The notes beneath the pieces are model-generated. The model was given only the letters and a program-made list of their open reading frames with translations, searched no databases and was not told the DNA's origin. 64,000 nucleotides of DNA. It comes from CAWGXG01 sp963826505 (lineage in GTDB: Bacteria > Chloroflexota > Anaerolineae > Aggregatilineales > Aggregatilineaceae). A program made the position numbers and the translations under genes. The stretch lies in NCBI GenBank assembly GCA_963826505.1, contig CAWGXG010000005.1, forward strand, positions 558,001-622,000, read 5' to 3'. Of this stretch, positions 8,813-18,955 are shown one piece after another (positions within the stretch are counted from its first letter, which is position 1; each line of letters opens with the position of its first letter).

Positions 8813-8868
8813 ATTGGGCGGAGGCGGACACGCGCATCAAACCCGCGCAATAGCCCCGAAGGTCCTTA

Positions 8869-8910
8869 CGCGGGCACAGCACACCCAGGCTCAGACGTGC
8901 TGTGCCCGCG
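8869..8910 (+). terminator. Terminator after the BNR gene
   Basis: Perfect 14-bp stem (8869-8882 with 8897-8910; arm CGCGGGCACAGCAC) around a 14-base loop, followed by a moderately T-rich stretch. It separates the moaD group from the SorC operon. Confidence 0.65.
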
Positions 8911-9012
8911 CTGATTTGTTCTCATCCCCGCTGTGGCAGGACGTAGCGCGAGCGCAGTTCATGCCCAAATTTGGCCGTGGACACGTGAGCGGTTGCATTT
9001 TGTGCCAACAAC

Positions 9013-9077
9013 TTGACAACAACGACAAGGCTGTAATACCATGATCTAGATGAACATATGTGAGTGAGCAATTGTGA
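9013..9077 (+). promoter_or_regulatory. Candidate promoter and operator of the SorC operon
   Basis: TTGACA at 9013-9018 and TACCAT at 9037-9042 (spacer 18). Downstream are two related nine-base direct repeats, CATATGTGA (9055-9063) and CAATTGTGA (9069-9077), the first containing the palindrome ACATATGT and the second overlapping the GTG start. They are plausible autoregulatory sites for the SorC protein encoded next. Confidence 0.35.
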
Positions 9078-10054
9078 ATATCTCGGATGATCACATGGCG
9101 CGGCTCATCGAAGTCGCGCGGGCTTACTACCTCGACAATCACACCCAGTCGGAGATCGCGCGCAGCCTGGGCGTATCGCGCAGCATGGTCTCGCGCGACC
9201 TGAGCCTCGCCCGCGAGCTGGGCATCGTAGAAATCCGCATCAAGGATGTGCGCCGCAATGTCACGAGCTACGAAGATCGCGTGCAGCGCCTGTTCCCCCA
9301 TCTGCTAGACGTCATCATCGCGCCCACCTTCAGCGAAGACTCCGCCGCCGTGCGGGCCATGGTCGGCCGTTTCGCTGCGAATTATCTCTCCAGCCATATC
9401 CAATCCGGCCAGCGACTCGTCCTGGGCGCCGGGCGCACCCTGCGCGCATGCGTGGATGCATTACCGCGTCTGCCGGTCCCCGGCATTGAGATCGTGCAGG
9501 CGATGGGCAACGTCGGGCATGAAGCTCACGGCATCGACTACAACGAGATCGCCCGTCAGGCCGCTGATGCGTTCGCCGGGCGAGTGTATTACGTCAGCGC
9601 GCCCGCCATCCTGGGCAAGCGCACCGGCAAAGCCGACGATTTTGTGGACGCCAACCCCGTGCTGAACCACACGCTGGATCTGGCACGACACGGCGATATC
9701 ATCGTGGTCGGCCTGGGATCGCTCGAAAGCGATCAGATCTACGCGCAGGCCGGACTAATCGATGCCGCCGAGCTGGATTTGCTGCGCGGCCGCGCGGTCG
9801 GCGACATTTGCGGGCGCTTCTTCGATCTCAACGGGCACGAAGTCGTCGCCGAGTTTGCGGACCGCACCATCGGCCTCACCCTGCCAGACTTGCGCCGCGC
9901 GCCGGTGTGTATCGGCATCGCCGGGGGCGCCGACAAAGTCGAGCCGGTGCTGGGTGCCTTGCGTGGTGAATACATCAACGTTCTTATCACGGATGAAGTA
10001 ACCGTCCGAAAGCTGATCGCACGCCTGGATCAGGCCGCAGAGGAGGGACCGTGA
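9074..10054 (+). CDS. SorC/DeoR-family sugar-responsive transcriptional regulator
   Basis: 326 residues. The N-terminal helix-turn-helix (about 18-45, 'TQSEIARSLGVSRSMVSRDL') is followed by a sugar-phosphate-binding SorC domain (about 60-315, with 'LGAGRTLRACVDAL' and 'VGLGSLESDQIYAQAG'). Family members bind a phosphorylated sugar made by the operon's own kinase. The genes downstream (importer, SIS isomerase, PfkB kinase) fit that logic. The GTG start at 9074 is chosen from homology of the first residues; no strong Shine-Dalgarno is seen. Confidence 0.82.
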   Translation: MNISDDHMARLIEVARAYYLDNHTQSEIARSLGVSRSMVSRDLSLARELGIVEIRIKDVRRNVTSYEDRVQRLFPHLLDVIIAPTFSEDSAAVRAMVGRFAANYLSSHIQSGQRLVLGAGRTLRACVDALPRLPVPGIEIVQAMGNVGHEAHGIDYNEIARQAADAFAGRVYYVSAPAILGKRTGKADDFVDANPVLNHTLDLARHGDIIVVGLGSLESDQIYAQAGLIDAAELDLLRGRAVGDICGRFFDLNGHEVVAEFADRTIGLTLPDLRRAPVCIGIAGGADKVEPVLGALRGEYINVLITDEVTVRKLIARLDQAAEEGP

Positions 10055-10117
10055 TTGTTTTTTATCGTCCGCTGTTTTCTCCCGCCAACCAAGTGATGTT
10101 GATCAAGGAGCGCCACA

Positions 10118-11173
10118 ATGAAACTCTTCAAACTTTTACTTAGCCTGGCGATCGTTTTCACGCTAGCCGCAGCAGGATCCGCCGCGATCGCGCAGGACGG
10201 CGGCGAAACTCCGCCCCTCGGCACGGCAGAGGACCTCGTGCCGACCGACGCCGAAATCCAGGCGGCGATTGACGCCCTGGGCACGGATGGCTTCATCGGC
10301 GTGATCGCCTGCACCTACGAAACCGAATATCACGCGACCGTGGCCGAAAGCGCCGAAGCCTACGCCAAAGACCTCGGCCTCAACGTCCAGACCTTTGACT
10401 CGCAGATCGACGTGGACCGCCAGATCACCGGCATCGAGAACTTCGTCAACGATGGCGCCAAGGTGATCGTGATTTGCCTGTTCGACCCGCCCAGCGTGCA
10501 GTCGGCCCTGGAAGATGCCGCAGCAGCGGGCGTGAAAATCGTCCAATACGCGGGCCGTCAGGCGGCGGACTTCGGCGGCGTGACGATCAGCGTCGAAGAT
10601 GCGGACATGGGCTACGCGGCTGGCGAGTACGCGGCCCAACTGATCAACGACGACATGGATGGCATGGCCAACGTCGCCATTCTCGACTACCCAGACGTGG
10701 CCAACGTGGTCGTGCGTGCGGATAACATCCGTCAGGCCATCGAGGACAATGCGCCAGACGCTACCATCGTGGGCAATTATCTGGGTGGCACGCCCGACAA
10801 CGGTCTGACCTCGATGGAAACGGCGTTGATCGAACACCCGGACATCAATGTCGTGGTCAGCATCAACGACGCGGGCGCGTTGGGCGCGATGCAGGCCCTC
10901 GAAAATGCGGGCCGCGATGACGCGATCATCGTCGGCATCGACGCCGAAAGCCAGGCCAAAGACCTGATCCGCGAAGGCACCATGTACAAAGGCACGATCG
11001 ACACCTCGCCCGCCAAGACTGGCGAAATGACGATCAAGGCTGCTGTCAAACTGCTGGCCGGTTCAGATTTCCCCCAGAATATCGCCGTGCCGGTCACGCT
11101 GGTGACCCAGGAATCGCTCGCCGCGCAAGATGAAATGATGACACCCGAGGCGACGGAAGCAAGCTCCCAGTAA
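10118..11173 (+). CDS. Ribose-type sugar ABC transporter substrate-binding protein
   Basis: 351 residues of the periplasmic-binding-protein type 1 fold (RbsB-like). Signal peptide 1-25 with cleavage A-I-A|Q and no lipobox. Features include 'DSQIDVDRQITGIENFV', 'DYPDVANVVVRADNIRQAIED' and 'VSINDAGALGAMQALENAGRDD', which correspond to hinge and sugar-contact segments. ATG 10118 follows AAGGAG at 10105-10110. The next genes encode the cognate permease and ATPase. The sugar is not identifiable from sequence. Confidence 0.85.
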   Translation: MKLFKLLLSLAIVFTLAAAGSAAIAQDGGETPPLGTAEDLVPTDAEIQAAIDALGTDGFIGVIACTYETEYHATVAESAEAYAKDLGLNVQTFDSQIDVDRQITGIENFVNDGAKVIVICLFDPPSVQSALEDAAAAGVKIVQYAGRQAADFGGVTISVEDADMGYAAGEYAAQLINDDMDGMANVAILDYPDVANVVVRADNIRQAIEDNAPDATIVGNYLGGTPDNGLTSMETALIEHPDINVVVSINDAGALGAMQALENAGRDDAIIVGIDAESQAKDLIREGTMYKGTIDTSPAKTGEMTIKAAVKLLAGSDFPQNIAVPVTLVTQESLAAQDEMMTPEATEASSQ

Positions 11174-11193
11174 TTCCCTGCGACCAGTAGGTT

Positions 11194-11226
11194 GGAGCGT
11201 GTGCCGAAATTGCCGGCACACGCTCC
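11194..11226 (+). terminator. Intercistronic stem-loop after the sugar-binding-protein gene
   Basis: Perfect 13-bp stem, GGAGCGTGTGCCG (11194-11206) and its complement at 11214-11226, loop of seven bases. A TTTT run comes only four bases later, so partial termination is possible. It sits between the binding-protein and permease genes. Confidence 0.55.
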
Positions 11227-11284
11227 GGCCGTTTTCCCGTGACATCTGCCAACAAGCGAGGGCGTATGGCCGCAGGAATCGAAA

Positions 11285-12277
11285 GTGTATCTGAACTCGA
11301 CCGCCGCGCAGCGCTGGTCGCGCCGGGTAGCCGCGTTCTTGGGCGAGGAAGGCTTCATCGTCATCTTCTTTCTGTGGGCGGTGTATCTGACTCTCAATAC
11401 TGACAATTTCGCCACGAGCAACAACTTTTTTACCATTTTGCGACAGGCAACGATCATCGGCATCGCCGCGATCGGCGCCCATTTCGTGATCCTCATGGGT
11501 GACCTGGACCTGTCCGTCGCCGCGATCATCAGTCTGAGCGGCGTTGTGATGGGCGAGCTGATGGTCCATCACGGCGTGGCGACCATCCCGGCGGCGATCG
11601 CCGCCCTGGCGCTGGGCGCGGCGGTCGGACTGGTCAACGGCGTGATCATCACCAAGCTGCGCATCAACGCAATCATCGCCACGCTCGGCACATCCAGCAT
11701 TCTGACCGGGATCGCGTTCACCATCACGCGCGGCAAAACCATCTTCGGCCCGCGTGGCAACGATCCCATCGATTCGATTGAGTTCCTGTCGCGCCAGCGC
11801 GTGCTGGGCGATCATGTGCCGGTGCCCGTCATCATCCTGTTCATCTCGTACGTGGTCGCGTTCATCATTCTGCGCCGCACGGCCTACGGCGCGCGCGTCT
11901 TCGCGGTGGGCAACAACGACCGGGCAGCCTGGCTGTCCGGCATCAACGTCGATCTGATTAAGATCGTGACGTTCATGTTGTCGGGAGTATTGGGCGGCTT
12001 CGCCGGGATCATGCAGGTGGCGCGTCAGGGCACGGCCACCGCCGGGATGGGCTCGGACTTCCTGTTCCCGATTCTGACGGCGGTCGTGTTGGGCGGTGCC
12101 AGCCTCAAAGGCGGGCGCGGCAAGGTCTTCAACACGCTGATCGCCGCCGTATTTCTGACCTCCATCACCAATGGCATGATTCTGCTCAACATCGGCATCT
12201 ACACTCAGAACATCGTGTCGGGCGTGATCCTGGTCGTGGCGCTCTCGCTGGATAGACTGCGGACGCTGCGGCTATGA
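11285..12277 (+). CDS. Ribose-type sugar ABC transporter permease (RbsC family)
   Basis: 330-residue BPD_transp_2 permease with about ten hydrophobic helices; the conserved 'GDLDLSVAAIISLSG' segment and 'AVVLGGASLKGGRGKVFNT' near the C-terminus are diagnostic. The GTG start at 11285 has AGGA seven bases upstream. An ATG at 11266 in another frame opens a plausible N-terminus that would need a one-base shift near 11300-11320 to join, so the first residues are uncertain. The stop overlaps the ATPase start as ATGA. Confidence 0.85.
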   Translation: MYLNSTAAQRWSRRVAAFLGEEGFIVIFFLWAVYLTLNTDNFATSNNFFTILRQATIIGIAAIGAHFVILMGDLDLSVAAIISLSGVVMGELMVHHGVATIPAAIAALALGAAVGLVNGVIITKLRINAIIATLGTSSILTGIAFTITRGKTIFGPRGNDPIDSIEFLSRQRVLGDHVPVPVIILFISYVVAFIILRRTAYGARVFAVGNNDRAAWLSGINVDLIKIVTFMLSGVLGGFAGIMQVARQGTATAGMGSDFLFPILTAVVLGGASLKGGRGKVFNTLIAAVFLTSITNGMILLNIGIYTQNIVSGVILVVALSLDRLRTLRL

Positions 12278-13790
12278 CCATCGTTGCGATCGAGCATCTC
12301 AGCAAGACCTACCCCGGCGTCCAGGCGCTCAAGGACGTCTCGTTCAGCATCACGCGCGGGCACGTGCACGCCCTGGTCGGCGAGAACGGCGCGGGTAAGA
12401 GCACCCTCATCCAGATTCTGGCCGGAGCCGTGCGTCCGGAGTCCGGCACGATGGCGTTCGACGGTCAGCCCTACGCCCCGCACACCCCCAAGGATGCGCT
12501 GCGGGTTGGCGTGGCAACTATCTTCCAGATGTTCAACTTGCTGCCCGATCGCAGCATCGCCTATAACATCCTGCTGGGCTGCGAGGTGCGCACGCGCCTG
12601 GGATTCTTGAATATCCGCGCCACGCAGGCTGAAGCGGCCCGCATCCTGGGGCAGCTCAACGCGGGTTACCTGTCGCCCAAACAGCCGATCAGCAGCCTGA
12701 AGGTGGGCGAAAAACAGATCGTCGAGATAGGCAAGGCACTCGTCAACCAGAGCACGCTGCTGATCATGGACGAGCCGACCTCTGCGCTCAACCAGGCCGA
12801 GGCCGAAGCGCTGTTCGAAGTGATCCGCGTGCTGAAGGCGCGGGGTGTGACGATCCTGTACGTGTCGCACCGGCTGGACGAGATTTTCCGGCTGGCGGAT
12901 GCGGTCACCGTGCTGCGTGACGGCAGCCACATCAGCACGCGCCCCATCGGCGAAGTGACGCGCAAGTCACTGGTCGAGGACATGATCGGGCGCAAACTGT
13001 CCTCAGTGTTTCCGGAGCGCGGCCAGCCCACGCCGCGACGCCATTCTGCAGGTCGAAGGGTTGAGCGCCGAGCCGTTGCTGCGCGACATCAGCTTCACGT
13101 TGTACCGGGGCGAAGTGCTGGCCGTGGCCGGGCTGTCCGGCAGCGGCAAAACCGAGCTGGGCAAAGCGCTGTTCGGTGATCTACACATCACGGCGGGGAG
13201 TGTGACGCTCAAGGGTGCAGCCGTACCGGCCCAACCCAGCTCGCGCCATCCGGCGGCGGCTGATGTATCTACCCGAAGACCGCAAAACCGAGGGCGTCAT
13301 CCAGGGGCTGCCCGTGCGCCGCAATGTGAGTCTGGCCGTCCTGCCCGCCTTCACCAACAAGGCCGGATTCTTGAATTTGCAGCGCGAGCGCGAGCTGGCA
13401 GCCCAACAGGTGGGCGCGCTCGACATCAAGACGCCGTCGCTCGATCAGCTCGTCGTCAATCTGAGCGGCGGCAACCAACAGAAAGTCGCGCTGGCCAAGT
13501 GCCTGCTCATCGATCCGGAAATCCTGATCCTGGTGGAACCGACCCAGGGGATCGACGTGGGCGTGAAGTTCGAAATCTACCAGTTCATCGTCGACCAGGT
13601 CGCCAGCGGGCGGGCTGTGCTGCTCATTTCGTCCGAGATCCCGGAGATTCTAGGGTTGTCGCACCGGGTGCTGGTCATGCACGAGGGGCGTATCGCCGCC
13701 CAACTGGTCACCGCCGAAGCGACCCAGGAAACGATTTTGCGTTACGCCGTCGGCGATCTCCGTCAGCAATCATCCATCGAGAAGGAGTAA
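12274..13790 (+). CDS. Sugar ABC transporter ATP-binding protein, two NBDs (RbsA family), frame broken twice
   Basis: About 505 residues after repair. First domain: Walker A GENGAGKST at residues 36-44, Walker B 'LLIMDEPTSAL'. Second domain: 'GLSGSGKTE', signature LSGGNQQK, 'VEPTQGIDVG'. The reading moves from the first frame to a second near 13028-13034 (giving 'RRDAILQVEGLSAEPLLRD') and to the third near 13220-13240 (giving 'PARAIRRRLMYLPEDRKTE'). The joined product is continuous and has no missing motif, so I read the breaks as single-base sequence errors. It starts as ATGA within the permease stop. Confidence 0.8.
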
Positions 13791-13794
13791 CACC

Positions 13795-15036
13795 GTGTCT
13801 GATTACCAACGCGAAGCGGGCAAACGCATCAAAACGTGGGGCATCGAGGGCGACATCGCGCGCCACATCGAAAACACGGCGGAGTATCCCATTATGTATC
13901 GCGCGCTGGGTACCGAGCCGCGCACGCAGCACCCGTTCAACCTGTACGGCGACATCAAGAGTCAGGGTCAGGCTCTGCGCGCGACTTTCGCCCAGAATCA
14001 GGAGCTGATCCCGCGCCTGGCCAAGACTCTGGTTGAGAAGGGCTACACCGGCATGGCCGGGCACGGGCTGGGCACGTCGCAGTTCGTAGCGCAGACAGCA
14101 GCCGCGGCGTTTTGGAACTATGCCCGCTGGGATGCCCGCGACCTGGATTCGCTGGAATTTGTGAATTACGACCACCCGCTTGATTTTTCGAAAACCGTCT
14201 TTTTCTCCTATTCCGGCAGCGGCAGCACCGTCGACAGCAACCGAGCCGCGGCGCGCGCCAAGGAGTTGGGCGCGTTTCAGGTCGCGGTGACCAGTATCGC
14301 GGGCAGCCCCATCACGCAGAAATGCGACGAGACGATCGTGTGCGCGGGCGGCTTCGACACCGGCGGCTCCGACACCTTCCACTACACGACGCGGCTGGCC
14401 GTATCTACGTGGCTGGCGCTGGAGATCGGCGCGCTGACCCGCCCGGAGGCCCATCCCTGGGCCGAGCTGCGCCGCCGCTTGTTCGCCACCGCCGACAAAA
14501 TGGACGACATGTTCGACTGGGTGACTACGCACGCCGAGCTGCTGGCCAAACGCTACCGCGCCATCCGCAGCATTTTAGTCGTGGGCAGCGGAGCGAATGA
14601 GGGCACCGCCGAAGAAATCGCGCTGAAGTACGACGAGATGAGCCACATTCCGACGAAAGGCATGTGTGCCGGACGACACCTGCACGGCGCGTTGGGCCTG
14701 ACGCAGCCCAACATCCTGACGATCCTCGTCGCGCCCCTTGACGATCCCACTTACAAAGAGCTGCGCGACATCGCCCAGGCGACGTATATGCTTAAATCGC
14801 CGTCGATTGCTATCCTCAGCGAGGACGACGAAGCGATCGCCGAACAGGTCGACGATGTGTTCCGCCTGCCCGAAAGCGAACCAAGCCTGTTCGCCATCCT
14901 CGCGATCCTGCCGGGGCAACTGCTGCCCTACTGGGGCGCGATCGCTCAGGGCGACATCAATCCCGACACGCAGCGCGCCAACATCGCCCGGCACGCCAAA
15001 GTGTGGAACTGGCTGTTCCCCAAGGATACGCACTAG
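13795..15036 (+). CDS. SIS-domain sugar-phosphate isomerase/deaminase-like protein
   Basis: 413 residues with two SIS (sugar isomerase) lobes: the first around 80-210 ('GHGLGTSQFVAQ', then 'FFSYSGSGSTVDSNRAA', the Ser-rich phosphate-binding loop), the second around 250-400 ('VVGSGANEGTAEEIALKYDEM'). This resembles AgaS/GlmS isomerase halves. With the PfkB kinase next to it, isomerisation of an imported or phosphorylated sugar is likely, but the substrate is open. The GTG start at 13795 follows GAAGGAG overlapping the previous stop. Confidence 0.72.
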   Translation: MSDYQREAGKRIKTWGIEGDIARHIENTAEYPIMYRALGTEPRTQHPFNLYGDIKSQGQALRATFAQNQELIPRLAKTLVEKGYTGMAGHGLGTSQFVAQTAAAAFWNYARWDARDLDSLEFVNYDHPLDFSKTVFFSYSGSGSTVDSNRAAARAKELGAFQVAVTSIAGSPITQKCDETIVCAGGFDTGGSDTFHYTTRLAVSTWLALEIGALTRPEAHPWAELRRRLFATADKMDDMFDWVTTHAELLAKRYRAIRSILVVGSGANEGTAEEIALKYDEMSHIPTKGMCAGRHLHGALGLTQPNILTILVAPLDDPTYKELRDIAQATYMLKSPSIAILSEDDEAIAEQVDDVFRLPESEPSLFAILAILPGQLLPYWGAIAQGDINPDTQRANIARHAKVWNWLFPKDTH

Positions 15037-15048
15037 GAGGCCGACATC

Positions 15049-16011
15049 ATGCCCGTTGATGTATCCGTCGTGGGACCGTTGAACATCGACCTGCTGATCA
15101 TCGGCGACGGCCCGCCCAACTGGGACGCGATCCCGACCTGGGACGGACCCGCTTTCATTCAAATGGCCGCCGCCGGATCCGTCGGTTACACGGTCCAAGG
15201 ACTGGCCCGGCTGGGGATGTCCGTCCAGGTGGCATCCGCCCTGCCCGATGATCCCCTGGGTGTGTTCGTCCTGGATACGCTGCGGCGCGCGGGCATCGAC
15301 ACGCGTCTGGTGCAGCGCGTCCCCGGCAGTTCGGGCGGAATCGCGGCCTATATGCTGCTGTTCGGCAGCCGCAAACGTCCACTGGCCTACCATTTGCCCA
15401 CGCACGAGCTTTGGCCTTCGCAGTTTTCTCCGCGTGAAGTCGAGAGCCTGCTTGACGCCCGACTGCTGCACCTGGGCGGCTATCTGCATTTCAAAGGCGC
15501 CTGGCATGGCGCCACACGCGATCTGTTCGTAGAGGCGAAGCAGCGTGGGCTGGCCACGTCGATGGACTCGCAGTTTCCGCTGTTTGCCATGGAACCACCG
15601 TGGCTGCCCGCCATGGACGACGTGCTGCCCTATGTGGACCTGCTGTTCTGCGACGAATCCGAAGCGCGCAACATCACCGCGGAGTCCGATCTCGAGCGGG
15701 CGGCGGAAATACTGCTCGGCTCGGGCATCGATACGCTGATCATCAAGCAAGGCATCGACGGGGCGACGATCTTCCGCCAGGGCTGGCAGCATCACCAGCC
15801 AGCCGTCGTTTTGGGCGAGATGGTGGACAGCATTGGCGCGGGCGACGTCTTCGACGCGAGCGTGCTGTACGGCTGGCAGCACGGTTGGCCCTGGGACCGC
15901 TGTGTGCTGTTTGCCAGCGTGGCCGCGGGCTTCGCCGTCACCGGGATCGGCGGCACGCAAAACCTGCCCACTCTGCCGGTCATCCTGGCCGAGATGCACA
16001 AGCGAGGCTGA
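15049..16011 (+). CDS. PfkB-family carbohydrate kinase
   Basis: 320 residues of the ribokinase fold. N-terminal 'VVGPLNIDLLI' and the C-terminal signature 'DSIGAGDVFDASVLYG' contain the anion-hole GAGD motif with the catalytic Asp. It would phosphorylate the sugar brought in by the upstream importer. AGGAGG precedes ATG 15049. No aldolase gene follows in the operon, so the later steps of the pathway must be encoded elsewhere or are different. Confidence 0.82.
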   Translation: MPVDVSVVGPLNIDLLIIGDGPPNWDAIPTWDGPAFIQMAAAGSVGYTVQGLARLGMSVQVASALPDDPLGVFVLDTLRRAGIDTRLVQRVPGSSGGIAAYMLLFGSRKRPLAYHLPTHELWPSQFSPREVESLLDARLLHLGGYLHFKGAWHGATRDLFVEAKQRGLATSMDSQFPLFAMEPPWLPAMDDVLPYVDLLFCDESEARNITAESDLERAAEILLGSGIDTLIIKQGIDGATIFRQGWQHHQPAVVLGEMVDSIGAGDVFDASVLYGWQHGWPWDRCVLFASVAAGFAVTGIGGTQNLPTLPVILAEMHKRG

Positions 16012-16013
16012 GC

Positions 16014-18180
16014 GTGGTCACGCAAGATCGCTGGCTGGAGATGGACCTCACGTGGTTCGATCCCGCGCGCCGACCTGGATGCGCAAGTCGGCGCGTTGTG
16101 GGACCGCATCGGGCCGCTGCTGCACGGCGTCACGGGCGAGACGGGCATCTTCTTCAACGTCGGCTGGCTGATCGATCTTGTCACCGAATGGACGGGCGAT
16201 CCGGCCCAGCCTATTCCCACGCAGAGCCGCCGCACGGCCCGCTGGGCCCAGCACACTTACCGCGATCTGGCGGCGTTCGTGGCGCGCGTGCGCGCGGGGG
16301 CCGCGCAGCACGGATTGGATCAACTCAAGATCGGGGTGTTATTCGTAGGCTGGGCGCATGTCGTCTGGCCGCCGGAGCTGAAAATCTACGACTTCGACTC
16401 CGCCTGGTACGCCCGACACCCGGAGTTGTACGCGCCGCCCAAATCCATTATCGGAATGCCCGATCTACACCCGATCTCCCGCCTGCACGCCGATGAGTAT
16501 CCGTATGCCGCTTTTCCCACCGGGCTGGCCGAGGGGTCCTATTTTCCGGAATTCTTCGGCGCGCAGTGGGCCCATCTGGCTGCGTTTCTGGACGTGGATG
16601 CGCTGCTGCTGCGCGACGGTCTGACCGGTCCTATGGTCTACACGCGCAACGGGCCGTATGGCACGCATGCCCCGGCCGACCCGGCGATCGTGGCCGCGTT
16701 CAGCCAGTCCGTACGCGACCTGTACCGCCACGTCAAAACCGCCAGCCCAAACACGCTCGTGTTCGGCTATTCCAGCGCGATCAGCCCGGTGGCGGATTGG
16801 CGCGTCGGCTGCGTGGATGTCGAAGCGCTGATCTCGGACGGTTACATCGACGGCTGGATCGAGCAAACTTGGGGCGGCGCGTGGCAGGACTGGTGGCACC
16901 AGCTTTGGAAAGGCTGGACATTCCAGACGGCCAACTTGCTGACGCGCGGCGCGATGATCGTCGAGGCCAACCGCCACCGGGCGACCCCCTGCCGGTTCTA
17001 CGCCTTGATCGAAACGTGGGACGGCTGGGAGCCGTGGGACACGCTGCACCAGGTCCCGCACAAGCTGCGCTGGGCCATGTGGGCTTTTACGCACGCGGCC
17101 GTCATGTCGCCGGACGGACTGCACGTGCCTGGTGGGTGCTACATTTCGTGGATGAACAACGGTGCGATGGACCTCCTGAGTGCCGAAGATGTCGCTACCG
17201 TTAACGCCCAACTGAATCAGGCACAGGACAGCGCCGCCCAGATCGAAGCCGTGTACGGACCGTCGATCGTGATAAATCGCGCCGCGCTGGCATGGCTGAG
17301 CGCCAACCATCCCGACTGGAACGCGTCCGAATGGATCGATGATCATGCCGCGCTGCTGATGAAATGGGGCGTGCCCGTACTAAGCGCCACGCGGGCCGAA
17401 TGGCTGGACGCATTACCCGCGCCCCCGGATGCGCTGCTGGTCCAGGCGGCCGGCCAGCTTGATGAGCCAGCACGCGCGGCGCTGCGCGCGCACACGGGAC
17501 CCGTGCTGCTCACCGGGCGCGCCGATCTCCTGGACGAAGAAATTCGCGATCAGGCGGGAATCACGCTCAGCGGCCAGCCGGTCGAATCCGGCTTTCATGT
17601 GTGTTCCGGCAACTCCGACGACACGCCGCCCTACGACCGGCCCTACCTGCCCGAGCACGCCGCGATCGCGGCGCAGCCGGGAACCACCGTGCATTACCGC
17701 TCAGAGTCGACGCCGCTGATCACGCAGCGCGGGCGCTGGCTTTATTGGCAGCCGCCGGACTGGTCGGAGCCGTTCAACCCATTCGTGCCCAAGTACCAGC
17801 TTGGCAGCACTTTTCCACATTTTCTCACCGCCCGGCTACTGCACAACTCCGCGCGTGAGGCGGGCCTCAGCCACGTTGTGGCCCCACATCGCGCCGCGCC
17901 GGTGGCGTTTCACCTGTGGCGGAGCGGCGGGCGAGTACATATCTTGCTGGGCAACCTCGAAACGGGCGAATTTGGTGACGCACGCACGTCGCGTCCTGTG
18001 ACGCTGGCGCTCAGCCGCCACCAGCTTGGCCTTAGTGAAGAGCGCTACCACCTGAGTCGCATTGATGCCAGCGGCCCAGACGTGGCCCCGGACCGTCACG
18101 ACGCAGCGTGGTTAGTCTACGTGGTGATGCTGCCCCCCGAACAGAGCGTTGTGTATATACTGTCGAAGCTTACGCCATAG
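16014..18180 (+). CDS. Unrecognised ~720-residue glycosidase-like protein, frame broken once
   Basis: I do not recognise the family. The GTG at 16014 starts 'MVTQDRWLEMDLTWFDPAR' and the frame breaks at about 16062-16070 to continue as 'ADLDAQVGALWDRIGPL'. The protein has no signal peptide and is rich in Trp/Tyr with acidic motifs ('GYIDGWIEQTWGGAW', 'ALIETWDGWEPWD', 'GGCYISWMNNG') that look like a TIM-barrel sugar hydrolase, followed by a domain (about 410-500) resembling a beta-galactosidase trimerisation-type Rossmann region and a C-terminal beta domain. Being last in a sugar operon suggests it acts on an imported glycoside. A non-catalytic or lyase role is possible. Confidence 0.5.
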
Positions 18181-18826
18181 GGGGTCGTTTCAGGAAGGCC
18201 AGCGTTCGATCCCATGCCAGCTTCGCGGCTTCCGCGTTGTAGGCCTGCACGCGATCAGGTTCGAAGAACCAGTGCCCCGTGCCACTGTAACGGTAGAACG
18301 TTACGGGGCGACCGGCCCGCCTCAAGGAGTTTTCCAACCCATCGACATTGGCTGGCGGCTCAAACTCATCGTTCTCCGCGAAGTGACCGAGGTAAGCGGC
18401 CCGTGAGTTGCTGAAGTCGTCGTCTCCGGTCCCGTAAAAGAGGACAACGGATCGGACGTGTTCTGGATCGGCGGCGGCGAGATCCAGCGCATAGTAGGCG
18501 CCCAGCGAGAAGCCAATTACCGCCAGCCCGCCATCCGGCTGACCGGCCCGTTCGTAGAGAAAGCGCGCAGCGTCTGCAATTTCGGCCTTGGCCTGAAGGA
18601 AGTTAGCATCAAGCGCTCGACCCAGGGTTTCCGCGGCGGGAATGGTGTCGGCGATCTTGCCGTGATAAAGGTCCGGGGCGAACGCTACAAATCCGGACTC
18701 GGCCAGCCGCGTGCAGAACGCCTTCATGGTGTCGTTCAATCCCCACCAGGCATGCAGGACCAGGACACCGGGTCCCTGCCCCGCCGATGGGGCAGCGAGG
18801 AAGCCGTCAGGTTGGTTGTATGACAT
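18170..18826 (-). CDS. Dienelactone-hydrolase-family alpha/beta hydrolase
   Basis: 218 residues. The nucleophile elbow is G-F-S-L-G at about 108-112, so Ser replaces the Cys of classical dienelactone hydrolase; the catalytic His lies in 'GTGHWFF' near the C-terminus, and 'HAWWGLN' gives the oxyanion region. AAGGAG precedes the ATG. Its 3' end overlaps the convergent upstream gene by 11 bases. It lies downstream of the GH78 gene in the same orientation, 129 bases away, with a TATAAT at 18924-18929 on its strand that may give it its own promoter. Substrate unknown. Confidence 0.75.
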   Translation of the reverse strand: MSYNQPDGFLAAPSAGQGPGVLVLHAWWGLNDTMKAFCTRLAESGFVAFAPDLYHGKIADTIPAAETLGRALDANFLQAKAEIADAARFLYERAGQPDGGLAVIGFSLGAYYALDLAAADPEHVRSVVLFYGTGDDDFSNSRAAYLGHFAENDEFEPPANVDGLENSLRRAGRPVTFYRYSGTGHWFFEPDRVQAYNAEAAKLAWDRTLAFLKRPPMA

Positions 18827-18955
18827 GCGTATCTCCTTGAAAGGCTCGTAGTCACGGCATTGACGCGCGGACGCGCTGGGTCACGGCTCTGTCGCCGCGA
18901 TTGCCGCAATATACTTTGTGGAGATTATAATCATCTTCCCCTAGGACTGGATGCC

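Noticed and set aside
11266..11400. ATG 11266 as the true start of the sugar permease
   Set aside because: It is in a different frame and stops after about 45 codons; it would need another indel, and its ribosome binding site is too close. Kept only as an alternative N-terminus.
12274..13790. Programmed ribosomal frameshifting in the sugar ATPase and other broken genes
   Set aside because: No slippery heptamers with downstream structures were evident, the breaks fall at arbitrary places in unrelated families, and normal members of these families need no recoding.
14575..15999. Antisense open frame over the SIS and PfkB genes (474 codons)
   Set aside because: Spans two convincingly assigned genes in opposite orientation and has a shadow-like composition.
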